63,698 nt of DNA, from positions 1 to 63,698 of the forward strand of contig CAIYBN010000129.1 of the NCBI GenBank assembly GCA_903924465.1. Direction: 5' to 3'. The notes under the pieces were generated by a model. That model ran no database searches. It saw nothing but the letters and a program-made list of their open reading frames with translations, and had not been told where the DNA came from. Origin of the DNA: an uncultured Myxococcales bacterium (GTDB lineage Bacteria; Myxococcota_A; UBA9042). Shown here piece after piece: positions 1 to 8,546 of the stretch; positions within the stretch are counted from its first letter, which is position 1; every line of letters starts with the position of its first letter. Made by a program: the position numbers and the translations under genes.

Positions 1-120
1 CTGTCGCTCGCTGCGCTCGGGCGTCCTGCGGTAGAGTACGAAGGACTGTATAAGCATACTTGGATTCATCCGAATCCGACGCAAGGCCCTATGCAGGCTG
101 GGTTTTTTCATGACGAATAG
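1..120 (+). CDS. C-terminal 39 residues of a putative transposase (5' end off the window)
   Basis: Open from base 1, this frame encodes a tail ending EGLYKHTWIHPNP...QAGFFHDE and stops at 118-120. The right-hand copy encodes the same 38 residues, and all 11 base differences fall at synonymous third codon positions, so the frame is certainly coding and under protein-level selection. I do not recognise the family from this tail. The transposase label rests on its occurrence in two inverted copies, each ending 20 nt before a shared terminus and each abutting a truncated gene. A different kind of multicopy gene is possible. Confidence 0.6.
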   Translation: MSLAALGRPAVEYEGLYKHTWIHPNPTQGPMQAGFFHDE

Positions 121-140
121 AGGCTATCCGGTAAGGCAGG
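1..140 (+). mobile_element. 3' end of an insertion-sequence-like element, left copy
   Basis: The first 140 bases match the reverse complement of the last 138 bases of the window (63561-63698) apart from 11 substitutions. The shared block holds the end of a reading frame (stop at 118-120) and an identical 20-nt tail, AGGCTATCCGGTAAGGCAGG, after which the two flanks differ. An abrupt end of similarity directly after a conserved coding frame, next to a broken host gene on both sides, is what the terminus of an IS looks like. The IS family was not recognised. The 5' part and the other terminus lie outside the window, so length and target duplication are unknown. Confidence 0.7.
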
Positions 141-500
141 TTCATTGAAGGACTGGACGCGGAGAGCACGCGGCATGTCGCCGAGGGACTGTCAGAGGAA
201 GAATTGGCGATCTTCGACTTGTTGCGCAAGGAGGGGCTGACCCAGACGGAGCGCGAGAAGGTCAAACAGTCGAGCAAGACACTGCTGGCTGCGCTCGAAC
301 GCGAATTGGCGACGCTGGACCAATGGACGCTCAAGGAAGAGACGCAGTCAAACGTGCTCGTGCTGATTCGCGACCATGTTTTTGCCGAGTTGCCGTCGCC
401 GCCGTTCACCGAAGCAGAAAAGGCCACGCTGGCTCAGCGCGCTTTCGACCATATCCGCGCCAAAAGCGTCGGCTCCGAATCGTTCCGCCACGCGGCCTGA
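141..500 (+). pseudogene. hsdR: Type I restriction enzyme HsdR, C-terminal remnant
   Basis: The frame is open from the IS terminus at about 141 (preceding in-frame stop at 132-134, inside the IS tail) to the stop at 498-500, about 119 residues. The text around LSEEELAIFDLL, LTQTEREKVK, LERELATLDQW, VLVLIRDHVFAEL and LAQRAFDHI matches the C-terminal helical domain (DUF3387 / EcoEI_R_C type) of HsdR motor subunits. All upstream nuclease and helicase domains are missing, and no hsdM or hsdS is present in the window. A TTG at 204 could act as an internal start, but a lone C-terminal domain would have no restriction activity. I read it as a gene broken by the IS insertion; the 5' part may lie beyond the element. 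Confidence 0.75.
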
Positions 501-531
501 TCGCACACCGCAACCGACTTGCACCCTGAAT

Positions 532-561
532 TTGACTATGCACCAAACTCCGGCATTCTAT
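532..561 (+). promoter_or_regulatory. Candidate sigma-70-type promoter
   Basis: TTGACT at 532-537 is followed by an 18-nt spacer and TTCTAT at 556-561, about 46 nt before the ATG at 608. It lies in the short AT-richer gap between the hsdR remnant and the next gene. Visual match only. Confidence 0.35.
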
Positions 562-607
562 CCCCACGCGCAAACACCATAACCCTGCGCGGTTGGAGCC
601 GAAAGCC

Positions 608-1330
608 ATGACAAAATCTTCCGTCACAACGCCCATTGTTCTGCCAGACAACCTCCGTTCAGGTGTACTGTTCGACGCCATCATTGCCAACAACGCGATG
701 CTGGCGAACCAACTCGAGTCCCAGTTTCCGCCGAATCTCACGGCGGACTTCATCCACGCGCACTTGACCAAGCATGTGACCGCGTGGCTCGCGCTGGGCA
801 GTTCCCGCACGGATGTGAGTGCTTCGGTTGAGGCGCGGACCGATGCTGTCAAGCGCGGCAAGGCGGCGCACACGCGGTTGCAGTCGCTGGTCGATGGCAC
901 GTTTCCGCCGGGGACGCCGGGGCGGGTGGATTTCTTTCCGCGCAATGAAACGGACCCGACGTTGGGCGATTTGCTTCTGGCGCTGGCCGATGGCGCGGAC
1001 AAGCACAAGCTGTCGCTGCCGCCGGGCCTGACGGCGCCAGAGCTGCGGGTGTTGGGCGCGGAGGTGAACGTGGCGCTGACGAACCGGACGAAGACGGGCA
1101 CGATGCGCAAGGGCCGGTCGAAGGTCTCGGGTGCGTTGGAGAAGAAGACCGCGGAGATTCGCCGGCGGCTGCGCAAGATTGCGCTCGGCTGGTATGGCGC
1201 CGCGGACGCGAAATTGCTGGATTTTGGCATGCAGCCGCGTAAGACGGTCGGCGGACGGCCGCGCAAGGCCGCCAAAGTGGTGGTGGCGCCCGTGCCGCCA
1301 GTTGTGCCCGTGCCGCCAGTTGTGCCGTGA
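608..1330 (+). CDS. Uncharacterised 240-residue protein with a Pro/Val-rich C-terminus
   Basis: I do not recognise the family. The ATG at 608 is preferred over an in-frame TTG at 593, because the TTGGAG sequence at 593-598 then serves as the ribosome binding site. The product is soluble, with no signal peptide or membrane segment. It is rich in Lys/Arg around residues 150-200 (KTGTMRKGRSKVSGALEKK) and ends with two copies of a VPVPPVVP-type Pro/Val repeat, after a basic GGRPRKAAKV stretch. The basic and Pro-rich C-terminus could suggest nucleic-acid contact or a flexible tether; this is speculation. It stands alone, with the hsdR remnant upstream and a convergent peptidase gene downstream across repeat unit 1. 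Confidence 0.7.
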   Translation: MTKSSVTTPIVLPDNLRSGVLFDAIIANNAMLANQLESQFPPNLTADFIHAHLTKHVTAWLALGSSRTDVSASVEARTDAVKRGKAAHTRLQSLVDGTFPPGTPGRVDFFPRNETDPTLGDLLLALADGADKHKLSLPPGLTAPELRVLGAEVNVALTNRTKTGTMRKGRSKVSGALEKKTAEIRRRLRKIALGWYGAADAKLLDFGMQPRKTVGGRPRKAAKVVVAPVPPVVPVPPVVP

Positions 1331-1345
1331 GGTTTTGGCCTATCA

Positions 1346-1439
1346 GCGACCGGAAGGTCGCAAAGTGCGCCCCGAGCCGCGCGGATCACGCCGTCGTTTC
1401 TCCCCGCAAGCGCCGGCTCAGACGCGAGCGTCCCGAACC
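1346..1439 (-). repeat. Dispersed hairpin-ended repeat, unit 1 (94 nt)
   Basis: Read on the minus strand it begins GGTTCGGGACGC (1439-1428) and ends in the perfect 6-4-6 hairpin GCGACC-TTCC-GGTCGC (1361-1346). It belongs to the same family as units at 17465, 18364, 24686, 24873, 45517, 51664 and 51767, and is most similar to the one at 45517 (shared CCGGCGCTTGCGG and GGCGTGATCCG blocks). It lies between two convergent genes. Confidence 0.75.
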
Positions 1440-1463
1440 TGATCAAACCGCAATCCGGCCGCG

Positions 1464-3503
1464 TTACTTCCGCTTCTTCTGCGCCAGCCAGTCCTCATAA
1501 CTCTGAAACCCATACGGCCGCCCCAGAAAATCCGCGACCAGGTCTGCGGCATCCTTCGAGCCGCCCGGTTCCAGAATCGTCTTGCGATAGCGCAGCGCCG
1601 TCGCGGGGTCCAGCACGCCGGCTTTCTGGAACGCGCTGAACATGTCCTTGGCAATCACCATCGACCACATGTAGGTGTAATACATCGCCGAATAGCCATT
1701 CAAGTGACCGAACGACGCCTGCATATGCGTGCCCGCGACGAATCGCCACGCGCTGTATTTGTTCTGCATTTCCTCGACCAGCTTGTCCTGGTCAATCGTC
1801 GCCGGATCGCGGTTGTGCATGGCCAGCGACAGCGCGGCGTAAAACATCTGGTGGCGCACCCACAGCGCCTTGCCAAAGTCATCCGACGCCCGCAGCTTGT
1901 CGACCAGCGCCTTGGGAATCACTTCGCCCTTGTCGTTGGTGGCAAAAGCCTTGAGCGTCTCGTAATCCTTGCTCCACTCCTCAAAGATCTGCGACGGCGC
2001 CTCGACGAAATCCCATTCCGTCGCCACGCCGGAGAAGCGCGCCCATCTTTGCTGGCCGCCAAAGACGTGGTGAATCAGGTGACCGAATTCGTGGAAGAAC
2101 GTCTCCACGTCCTTGTGTTCCATCAACCCGTTGCTGGTCTTGGGATCCGGAAAATTGCACACCAGCACGCCGATCGGCAGCTGCACGCCGGCAATGCCGC
2201 TCTGCAGGCTGAACTGCGCCGCGTGCTTGTACTTGTCGTCCCGCGGATGCATGTCCAGGTAAATGGTGCCGAACAGCTTGTCGCCTTCGTAGACGTCATA
2301 CGCTTCCACGTCGGGATGCCATTTCGGCGCCGTCGTATTGGGCTTGTAGGTCACGTTGAACAGCTTCGACGTCAGCGCCAGCAGGCCATTCTTGACCTTG
2401 TCGTAGTGCAAATACGGCCGCAGCGTTTGCGCATCAAACTCAAACTTGCGCTTCTTGGCGAGTCCCAGCGCGTACGCCTGCTGCCAGTCGTCCACGGCAT
2501 CGATCTTCGGATCCAAGCGCTGCAGTTCTTCCAGCAAAATCGCGTATTCCGCACGCATCCGTTTGTCCGACGCCGCGGTAATCCGCGCGATGAACTGCGC
2601 GACGTTTTTCTCCGAGCGAATCATCTTGTTCGCCGTGATGTAATCCGCCCAATTGGCAAAGCCCAGCAGCTTGGCCTGCTCCGCGCGCAGCGTCAGCATC
2701 TTCGCGAGATTCTGCTGGTTTTCCGGCCAGCCGCGCTGGCGGTAGACGATGTACAGCTGCTTGCGCAGCGCATCGTCCTCGGCGTAACTCATCACTGGAA
2801 TGTAGTCCGGATAGTTGGTGGTGACCTTGACCTTGCCATCGGCGCCAGGCTTGTGCGCATCAATCCAATCTTGCGGCAAACCCTTGAGCGACGCGACCGG
2901 TACTTCCACGCTGCGCGTATCCGCGGCAATCGCCTTGTCGAATTTCTGTCCCACTTCCACCAGTTCGTCGTTCAGCACCTTCAGCCGCGCGCGCGTCGCT
3001 TCGTCGCGGTCGACGCCGGCGCGCTTGAACTCATCGACGGTCTTCTCAATCAGCCGCTTTTCATCCGCCGGCCGGGATTGCGTGTCCAGCTTGGCAAAAG
3101 CCTCATACAACGGTCGATCCAGCGAAAGTTCCGTCCGCCGCGCGGCCACCAGACGTTCACACTCACTCGCCGCATCGCGCACTTTGGCGTCCGGATGCAC
3201 CGCGCGCATCAGGCCCGACTCGGCGTCGGCATTGTCCAGCGCGATCGACAGCGTATTGTAGGCCGCGAGTACCGTTTCCGTCGTCACGGGCGTCTGCGCA
3301 CCCGCGCGCACGAGGTTTTCGCGCTCGACGCGGGCCGTTTCCAGGCGCTGTCGGCAGCGTTGCAGCAGCGGATCCTCGATCACCGGCACAGGCTTGGTAC
3401 CCGCCTCGGCGACGGGCGTTTGCAGCGTGGAAACTGGCGAGATGGCTGATTGCGCGTGGCCGCACGCGGACAAAACAAAAGAAATCAGCAGAAAACGACG
3501 CAT
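1464..3503 (-). CDS. M3 family metallopeptidase (oligopeptidase), lipoprotein
   Basis: This 679-residue protein is a thimet-oligopeptidase/neurolysin-type zinc peptidase. The zinc-binding motif HEFGH sits in ETFFHEFGHLIHHVFGG near residue 470, with helical-channel sequence before it and the conserved C-terminal catalytic lobe (GYSAMYYTYMWS) after it. The N-terminus MRRFLLISFVLSACGH is a lipoprotein signal with lipobox LSAC, so the enzyme is probably membrane-anchored outside the cytoplasm. M3 enzymes trim short peptides; an exported one would serve peptide scavenging. Length is normal for the family. It follows the universal stress gene on the same strand after 119 nt, so co-transcription is possible but not shown. 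Confidence 0.93.
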   Translation of the reverse strand: MRRFLLISFVLSACGHAQSAISPVSTLQTPVAEAGTKPVPVIEDPLLQRCRQRLETARVERENLVRAGAQTPVTTETVLAAYNTLSIALDNADAESGLMRAVHPDAKVRDAASECERLVAARRTELSLDRPLYEAFAKLDTQSRPADEKRLIEKTVDEFKRAGVDRDEATRARLKVLNDELVEVGQKFDKAIAADTRSVEVPVASLKGLPQDWIDAHKPGADGKVKVTTNYPDYIPVMSYAEDDALRKQLYIVYRQRGWPENQQNLAKMLTLRAEQAKLLGFANWADYITANKMIRSEKNVAQFIARITAASDKRMRAEYAILLEELQRLDPKIDAVDDWQQAYALGLAKKRKFEFDAQTLRPYLHYDKVKNGLLALTSKLFNVTYKPNTTAPKWHPDVEAYDVYEGDKLFGTIYLDMHPRDDKYKHAAQFSLQSGIAGVQLPIGVLVCNFPDPKTSNGLMEHKDVETFFHEFGHLIHHVFGGQQRWARFSGVATEWDFVEAPSQIFEEWSKDYETLKAFATNDKGEVIPKALVDKLRASDDFGKALWVRHQMFYAALSLAMHNRDPATIDQDKLVEEMQNKYSAWRFVAGTHMQASFGHLNGYSAMYYTYMWSMVIAKDMFSAFQKAGVLDPATALRYRKTILEPGGSKDAADLVADFLGRPYGFQSYEDWLAQKKRK

Positions 3504-3622
3504 CAGGACCTCCGGACGGGTCCCGTCCTGGCGGCGGAGGATGCCACGATGTCATCGCAGAGAACAGCGCGACGGCCATCAGGCGTGCACGGTCACCGCC
3601 ACTTCACTCTGTTGCTGACCGG

Positions 3623-4078
3623 CTATTCGCGGTAGGGAACGGTCACGACGGGGCAATCCGACGTCGTGACGACCTTGCCGGCCACGGAGCCGAGAACGAA
3701 GCCGGTGAAGCCGGTGCGGCCATGCGTGCCGACGACGATGAGGCCGAAGCCGCCGGCTTTGGCGATGCGCACGATTTCCGGTGCGGCATTGCCGATCGCG
3801 GTGGTGACGTCGACGTTGGCCACGCCCATCTTGATCGCGTCCGCCTGCCATTCCTCCAGCGTCTTGCGGGTGCGGTTCTCCACCTCGACAAGCACATCCG
3901 GACCAGCGGCGATAAAGCCTTCCGGGAGCACGTAGCCCGGCACCGGATAGACGTGCAGAATCGTCATCTTGGAGCCGTAATGGCGCGCCAAGTCGGTCGC
4001 CACTTCCAGCGCCTTGCGCGACGGTTCCGAAAAGTCTGTAGCGACGAGGATTTGCGAAAAAGCCGGCACCGTTGTCAT
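3623..4078 (-). CDS. Universal stress protein (UspA family)
   Basis: This 151-residue single-domain Usp begins with ILVATDFSEPSRKAL and ends with VGTHGRTGFTGFVLGSV, the G-x2-G-x9-G-S nucleotide-binding motif of ATP-binding Usps, followed by SDCPVVTVP. The ATG at 4078 has a perfect AGGAGG 6-7 nt upstream. Longer in-frame starts (to 4303) would run through the divergent promoter region and add low-complexity sequence, so they were not used. Usp proteins are cytoplasmic and help survival under starvation or energy stress. It is divergent from hrpB, and a CRP/FNR-like palindrome lies in the shared upstream region, which suggests control by a cyclic-nucleotide or redox regulator. Confidence 0.93.
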   Translation of the reverse strand: MTTVPAFSQILVATDFSEPSRKALEVATDLARHYGSKMTILHVYPVPGYVLPEGFIAAGPDVLVEVENRTRKTLEEWQADAIKMGVANVDVTTAIGNAAPEIVRIAKAGGFGLIVVGTHGRTGFTGFVLGSVAGKVVTTSDCPVVTVPYRE

Positions 4079-4111
4079 ATGAACCTCCTGCTGCCAAGGT
4101 AACGGGCGTGC

Positions 4112-4127
4112 CGTGACAAGTGTCACA
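4112..4127. promoter_or_regulatory. CRP/FNR-family-like operator between usp and hrpB
   Basis: CGTGACAAGTGTCACA contains the perfect inverted repeat GTGACA-AG-TGTCAC and fits the CRP half-site pattern TGTGA-N6-TCACA at all but one position. It lies 34 nt before the usp start codon. A GTTACC just downstream on the minus strand could be the -10 element, which would put the operator near -35 to -45, the position of a class II activator. Visual match only. Confidence 0.45.
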
Positions 4128-4275
4128 GGTTTGTCGGAGAGGTTCGCCTCCACACGCGCGGCTTGTGTCGCGGCCGTGTCCCGACGAAACTCAGGATACG
4201 GCAGGGGAGACGCCTCGGCCGACGCATCCTCCTGCCGCTCTGACCCACCCGTTGCCACCTCACGCGTTCCAACCG

Positions 4276-6753
4276 TTGCCGATCGACCCGACGCTGCCGG
4301 CATTGCTGGCGGCTCTGCGCGCGCATGGCCACGCGGTGCTGCAGGCCGAGCCGGGTGCGGGCAAGACCACGCGCGTGCCGGTGGCGCTGCTGCACGACAA
4401 TCCGCACGCCACGGGCGAGATTTGGGTGGTCGAACCGCGGCGCATGGCGGCGATGCTGGCGGCGCGGCATGTCGCCGAGGAACTGGGCGGGAAGGCGGGC
4501 GGGACGGTCGGTTACCGCGTGCGGCTGGATGAGCGCGTCGGTCCCGACACGCGCATCGTTTACGCGACCGATGGCCTTCTGCTGCGGCGTCTTCTGGCGG
4601 ATCCGCACCTGCGCGGCATCGATGCGGTCATTCTGGACGAGTTTCACGAGCGACGGCTGGTGGGCGATCTGCTGGCGCTGCTGGTACGGCGGCTGCGGCA
4701 GACGACGCGCCCGGATCTACGGCTGCTGGTGATGTCCGCGACGCTGGATACCGCCGCGGTGTCGCAGTGGCTGGGCAACGCGCCGGTGCTGACCGCGACG
4801 GGGCGGCAATTCCCGGTGACGGTGGAGTTCGCCGCGACGCTCGACCAACGGCCACTGGAGGAGCAAGTGGCGGGCGCAGTGCGGCGGCTGCTGGCGGAGC
4901 AGTTGGACGGCGATGTGCTGGTGTTCCTGCCGGGCGCGGCCGAAATCCGCAAGTGCGAGCGGGCGTTGGCGGGGCTGGCGGGACAGCACGACCTGGCGCT
5001 ACGACCGCTGCACGGCTCGCTGGCGATTGACGAGCAGGAACGCGCCATTGCCGCGGAACGTCAGCGCAAGATTGTCCTGGCGACGAACATTGCGGAGACC
5101 TCGGTGACGCTGCCGCGCGTGGTGGCGGTGGTGGATTCGGGTCTGGCGCGCGTGGCCAAGCACGCGGTGTGGTCGGGGCTGCCGTCGCTGCAACTGGCGC
5201 GCATCAGTCAGGCTTCTGCGACGCAACGCGCGGGGCGGGCGGGGCGCGTGCGCGCGGGGCGCTGTCTGCGCCTGTACACCCAGCACGACCATGACACGCG
5301 GCCGGTGTTTGACGTGCCGGAAATCAAGCGCGCGGACCTGGCTGAGGCGCTGCTGGTGCTGCGCGCGCTGGACGTGCCGCTGGCGGCGGATCTCTGGTTG
5401 ACGGCGCCGGAGCCGCAGCAGGTCGAGCAAGCGCTGGAGCTGTTGCGGCAGTTGCACGCCTTCGCGGGCGAGCAGGTGACGCCGCGCGGTCGCGAGATGC
5501 TGCGGTTGCCACTGCCGCCGCGGCTGGCACGCCTGGTGCTGGCGGCGGCGGAGCTGGGGATTGCCGAGGAAGGCTGCCTGCTCGCCGCGCTGCTGGCGGA
5601 CGGTGCGCCGCGCCTGGAAGGCGATGTCGGCGTGCTGGCGACGCACGGCCATTCCGACCTGGTCGTGCTGCTGGAACAGCTGCGACGACGCCGGGACAGC
5701 CAGGTGGAGCAGGCGGCGCGGCAGCTGCGCGGGCAGTTGGGGCATGGCGCGCGTGCGTCGCTGACAATGGCAAGGGAAGATGCGATTGGGATCGCAGTGC
5801 TCGCGGCCTTTGGCGACCGCGTGGCGAAGCGGCGGCAAGCGGGCAGTCTGGATGTGGAATTGGCGGGTGGTCGTCCGGCGAAATTGGATTCGCGGTCGCA
5901 CGTGACGGAGGCCGAGTGGCTGGTGGCGGTCGACGCGGAGGAGCGGCGCGATGGCAAAGGCGCGGCGACGGTGGTGCGCTTGGCGCAGGGCATCGAACCG
6001 TCGTGGCTGCTGGATCTGTTTGCCGACCAGATTGAGACGCATACGCGGCTGACTTGGAACGCGACGCGCGGTCGCGTGATGGCCGAAGAGCGGATGCTGT
6101 ACCGCGGTCTGGTGCTCGATGCGAGCGTGGCGCCCGCGAAGCCAAGTCCGGAGGCGGCGGCGCTGCTGTTGGATCAAGTGAACGCCGCGGGTCTGGGCGC
6201 GATTGCCGACGCCGAGGCGCTGGAACGCCTGCAACACCGTCTGGATTTTGCCCGGACGCAGGCGGGCGTGCCGCTGCCGGACCTGCCGTCGCTGATGGCG
6301 GCGAGTCTCGCGGAGCTGTGCGCGACGCGGACGTCGCTGGCGGAAGTGCGCGAGGCGGACCTGTTCAGTATCCTGCGCCACCAAGTCGCGCTCAGCCTGA
6401 ACGGTCAGGGACAAGTGCGCCTGGATGCGGCGGCGCCGGAGACTGCCGCGTTGCCGGGCGGGCGCAAGGTCAAGATTCACTACCTGCCGAATCAGCCGCC
6501 GTGGCTGGAATCGCGGCTACAGGATTTCTTTGGCCAAGCGGATGGGCCGAAAGTGGCGGGCGGTGCGATTCCGGTTGTGCTGCACCTGCTGGCGCCGAAC
6601 ATGCGGCCGGTGCAAGTGACCAGTGACCTCGCGGGCTTTTGGACGCGGCACTATCCGGCGGTGAAGAAAGAACTGCAGCGGCGCTATCCGCGGCACGCGT
6701 GGCCAGATGACCCGCGCCATGCCCAGCCGCCGCCGCCACGGGAACGGAGATGA
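4276..6753 (+). CDS. hrpB: ATP-dependent RNA helicase HrpB
   Basis: A DExH-box helicase of the HrpB family. Walker A is GAGKTT (about residue 27), the DExH box is DEFHER (about residue 120), the SAT motif is VMSATLD, and motif VI is QRAGRAGR (about residue 316). The family-specific C-terminal region includes VKIHYLPNQPPWLESRLQDFFG and the ending AGFWTRHYPAVKKELQRRYP. HrpB is a cytoplasmic helicase of largely unknown role. The start is uncertain: TTG at 4276 gives the usual LPIDPTLPALL beginning, while GTG at 4165 or 4120 would add 37 or 52 Pro/His-rich residues with no family resemblance. The stop is one base before the next gene's ATG, so the two are probably coupled. Confidence 0.92.
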   Translation: MPIDPTLPALLAALRAHGHAVLQAEPGAGKTTRVPVALLHDNPHATGEIWVVEPRRMAAMLAARHVAEELGGKAGGTVGYRVRLDERVGPDTRIVYATDGLLLRRLLADPHLRGIDAVILDEFHERRLVGDLLALLVRRLRQTTRPDLRLLVMSATLDTAAVSQWLGNAPVLTATGRQFPVTVEFAATLDQRPLEEQVAGAVRRLLAEQLDGDVLVFLPGAAEIRKCERALAGLAGQHDLALRPLHGSLAIDEQERAIAAERQRKIVLATNIAETSVTLPRVVAVVDSGLARVAKHAVWSGLPSLQLARISQASATQRAGRAGRVRAGRCLRLYTQHDHDTRPVFDVPEIKRADLAEALLVLRALDVPLAADLWLTAPEPQQVEQALELLRQLHAFAGEQVTPRGREMLRLPLPPRLARLVLAAAELGIAEEGCLLAALLADGAPRLEGDVGVLATHGHSDLVVLLEQLRRRRDSQVEQAARQLRGQLGHGARASLTMAREDAIGIAVLAAFGDRVAKRRQAGSLDVELAGGRPAKLDSRSHVTEAEWLVAVDAEERRDGKGAATVVRLAQGIEPSWLLDLFADQIETHTRLTWNATRGRVMAEERMLYRGLVLDASVAPAKPSPEAAALLLDQVNAAGLGAIADAEALERLQHRLDFARTQAGVPLPDLPSLMAASLAELCATRTSLAEVREADLFSILRHQVALSLNGQGQVRLDAAAPETAALPGGRKVKIHYLPNQPPWLESRLQDFFGQADGPKVAGGAIPVVLHLLAPNMRPVQVTSDLAGFWTRHYPAVKKELQRRYPRHAWPDDPRHAQPPPPRERR

Positions 6754-6754
6754 G

Positions 6755-7015
6755 ATGTCGAAATTGACGCCAGAAATGCTGGGCTACGTGGCCGGATTCC
6801 TGACCACCGTGTCGTTTGTGCCGCAGGTCTTGCAGGTCTACCGCACGCGAACGACCCAAGGCGTATCGACCGGGATGCTGGTCATCTTCGGCCTTGGGCT
6901 CATCGCCTGGCTGTGGTACGGCGTGTGGATCGACTCGCCGCCGGTGATTGTGACCAATTCGGTGACGCTGGCGCTGGTGAGCCTGGTTCTGGTCGCGAAG
7001 TGGCGCTGGCCCTAG
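6755..7015 (+). CDS. SemiSWEET sugar transporter
   Basis: This 86-residue, three-helix membrane protein has the PQ-loop motif SFVPQVLQVYRTR at residues 17-29 and a conserved GVSTGMLVIFGLG second-helix entry. Length and motif are typical of bacterial SemiSWEETs, which dimerise to move mono- or disaccharides across the inner membrane. The ATG at 6755 has GGAG upstream inside the end of hrpB. A longer in-frame start at 6707 lies wholly inside hrpB and is less likely. It ends 4 nt before the convergent gene at 7020, leaving no room for a separate terminator. Confidence 0.9.
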   Translation: MSKLTPEMLGYVAGFLTTVSFVPQVLQVYRTRTTQGVSTGMLVIFGLGLIAWLWYGVWIDSPPVIVTNSVTLALVSLVLVAKWRWP

Positions 7016-7019
7016 CGGC

Positions 7020-8387
7020 CTACAACTTCCAAATCACCACGCCCGTTGGCGCGCCGCCGGTGCCGTCCAGGTTGGTAAAGACGATGCTCAAGTGATCCTG
7101 GCTGTCGAACACGAGTGACAAGCTGCTGCTCACGGGCTTGAGTTTCAAGGCATTCGTCGTGTCTGGGCCGCACGTGTCCCAGCCGCCAAAATCGCTGCTG
7201 CGCGAGGTTTTGAGGCGTCCACAAACGTCGGAGCCGTTGCCGCCGTTGGAGACGTAGGCGCCGACGCCTTGGCCTTTGGCCGAAAACGCTCCGAAGAAGG
7301 AAAGGCCAGCCGCGGCGCCGCTTTCCAAGGGCAGGCTGGTCGGCGCGGCCCATTGCGTGCCGTCGGTCGATGTCGACGCCCAGTAGCCGCTCATCAGGCC
7401 GCTGAGGGGAGAAACAAGGCCGGCGAACAGGACCCGCGGCTGCGTGCCAGCAAAGCCGAGGTAGACTTCGCGCGTGGCGTTGGCGTCCAGGCTCTTGGCG
7501 ATGAGCTGCGGCGTCGCTTGGCCCGGGCGCCAGAAGGTCAGACGCAGGTCCTTTTCATTGTTGGTCGTCGTCCAATACGCCAGACCAGGCAGCCCGGCGG
7601 AATCGAGCGCAAGGCCGATGTGGGCATTCACCCCCGCCGGACCGGGCAGGACGCCAGTTTCCAGGGTCAGCCACGGCGCCAGCGTGCGGGTCCACGTCGA
7701 CGGATCGCTGCCCACGGTACCGGTTGCATAGAGCGTGCCGGCCCAGTTCTGGTGCCACGCCAGGTGAACCTTGCCGCCCGCCGCGACCACGCTCGGCCAC
7801 GTGGTGGCATCGTATTGCGTGGCCTTGGTCGGATCCTGGCCATCGGTGACCACCTGCGATTTCCAGGTCGCGCCGCGATCCTGGCTCACGGCCAATTGCA
7901 GCCCAGATTTGGCGCCCTTGTGGTCAATCGCTGTCTGGTGCAGCACGACCCACGCCTTGGCAGATGCGTCGTAGGCCAAGGCGACCACGCCTTGATGGCC
8001 GCTGTTGGGCGCACCGACGTTGCCGACCAGAATTCCCTGGGCAAACGCTTTGGCGGTCGCATCCCAGGGCGAGAAATAGACATTCGAGTCGTCCAGCTTG
8101 CCGTCAGCATTCTCATCGACCCACACCCAGGCCACGCCCGGATCGCCGTTTTCGTCGAGCGCGACGGCGGTGTACTTGCCAAAGGTTTCCAAAGCATTGC
8201 CCGTGACGGTCGCCGGCCGCGGCAGGACGACATGCGCGTTGTCCGGCCAGCCGGTTTGCGTGTCCGTCGCGTCGCTGTCGGCCGACGCAGTTGTGGCTTC
8301 GCAGCCGACCAGCAGGGCGAGCGCGGTCAGCAGTCCAATGGCCATCAGGGAAGAAATGCGCAGTTGGCTTGGGAGGAACGTCGACAT
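7020..8387 (-). CDS. Secreted lipoprotein with sialidase/BNR-like repeats
   Basis: The 455-residue product starts at an ATG (8387) with GAGG upstream. The N-terminus ends LALLVGCEATTASADSD, a lipoprotein signal (lipobox LVGC) followed by a short acidic linker. The body has repeating blocks of the form VALDENGDPGVAWVW, VALAYDASAKAWVV, AVSQDRGATWKSQ, IGLALDSAGLPGLAYW and STDGTQWAA. These are the SxDxGxxW-like Asp boxes and comparable strands of exo-sialidase-type beta-propellers. Catalytic Arg triad residues were not identified, so it may be a non-enzymatic surface propeller. Probably displayed on the cell surface or in the periplasm. Confidence 0.8.
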   Translation of the reverse strand: MSTFLPSQLRISSLMAIGLLTALALLVGCEATTASADSDATDTQTGWPDNAHVVLPRPATVTGNALETFGKYTAVALDENGDPGVAWVWVDENADGKLDDSNVYFSPWDATAKAFAQGILVGNVGAPNSGHQGVVALAYDASAKAWVVLHQTAIDHKGAKSGLQLAVSQDRGATWKSQVVTDGQDPTKATQYDATTWPSVVAAGGKVHLAWHQNWAGTLYATGTVGSDPSTWTRTLAPWLTLETGVLPGPAGVNAHIGLALDSAGLPGLAYWTTTNNEKDLRLTFWRPGQATPQLIAKSLDANATREVYLGFAGTQPRVLFAGLVSPLSGLMSGYWASTSTDGTQWAAPTSLPLESGAAAGLSFFGAFSAKGQGVGAYVSNGGNGSDVCGRLKTSRSSDFGGWDTCGPDTTNALKLKPVSSSLSLVFDSQDHLSIVFTNLDGTGGAPTGVVIWKL

Positions 8388-8546
8388 GGGAGTACCTCGG
8401 CCGCGAGGGCGAAGTGGAAGCGCCAATCCCATGGCAAGCCTCTGCTGCCTCAGGTATTCGCGCAGGTGACAACGTCAGACGCACGCTGAGTCCAATGACG
8501 TCGCGCCGCAGCGTACGCTGACCGACATGGAGCGTCAACCCGGTGT

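Noticed and set aside
1704..3449. Long plus-strand frame opposite the M3 peptidase, and similar long antisense frames at 4999-6480, 51889-54012, 54118-55824 and 56409-58127
   Set aside because: These are shadows of real genes in high-GC DNA: Arg/His/Gln-rich translations, no family motifs, no ribosome binding sites.
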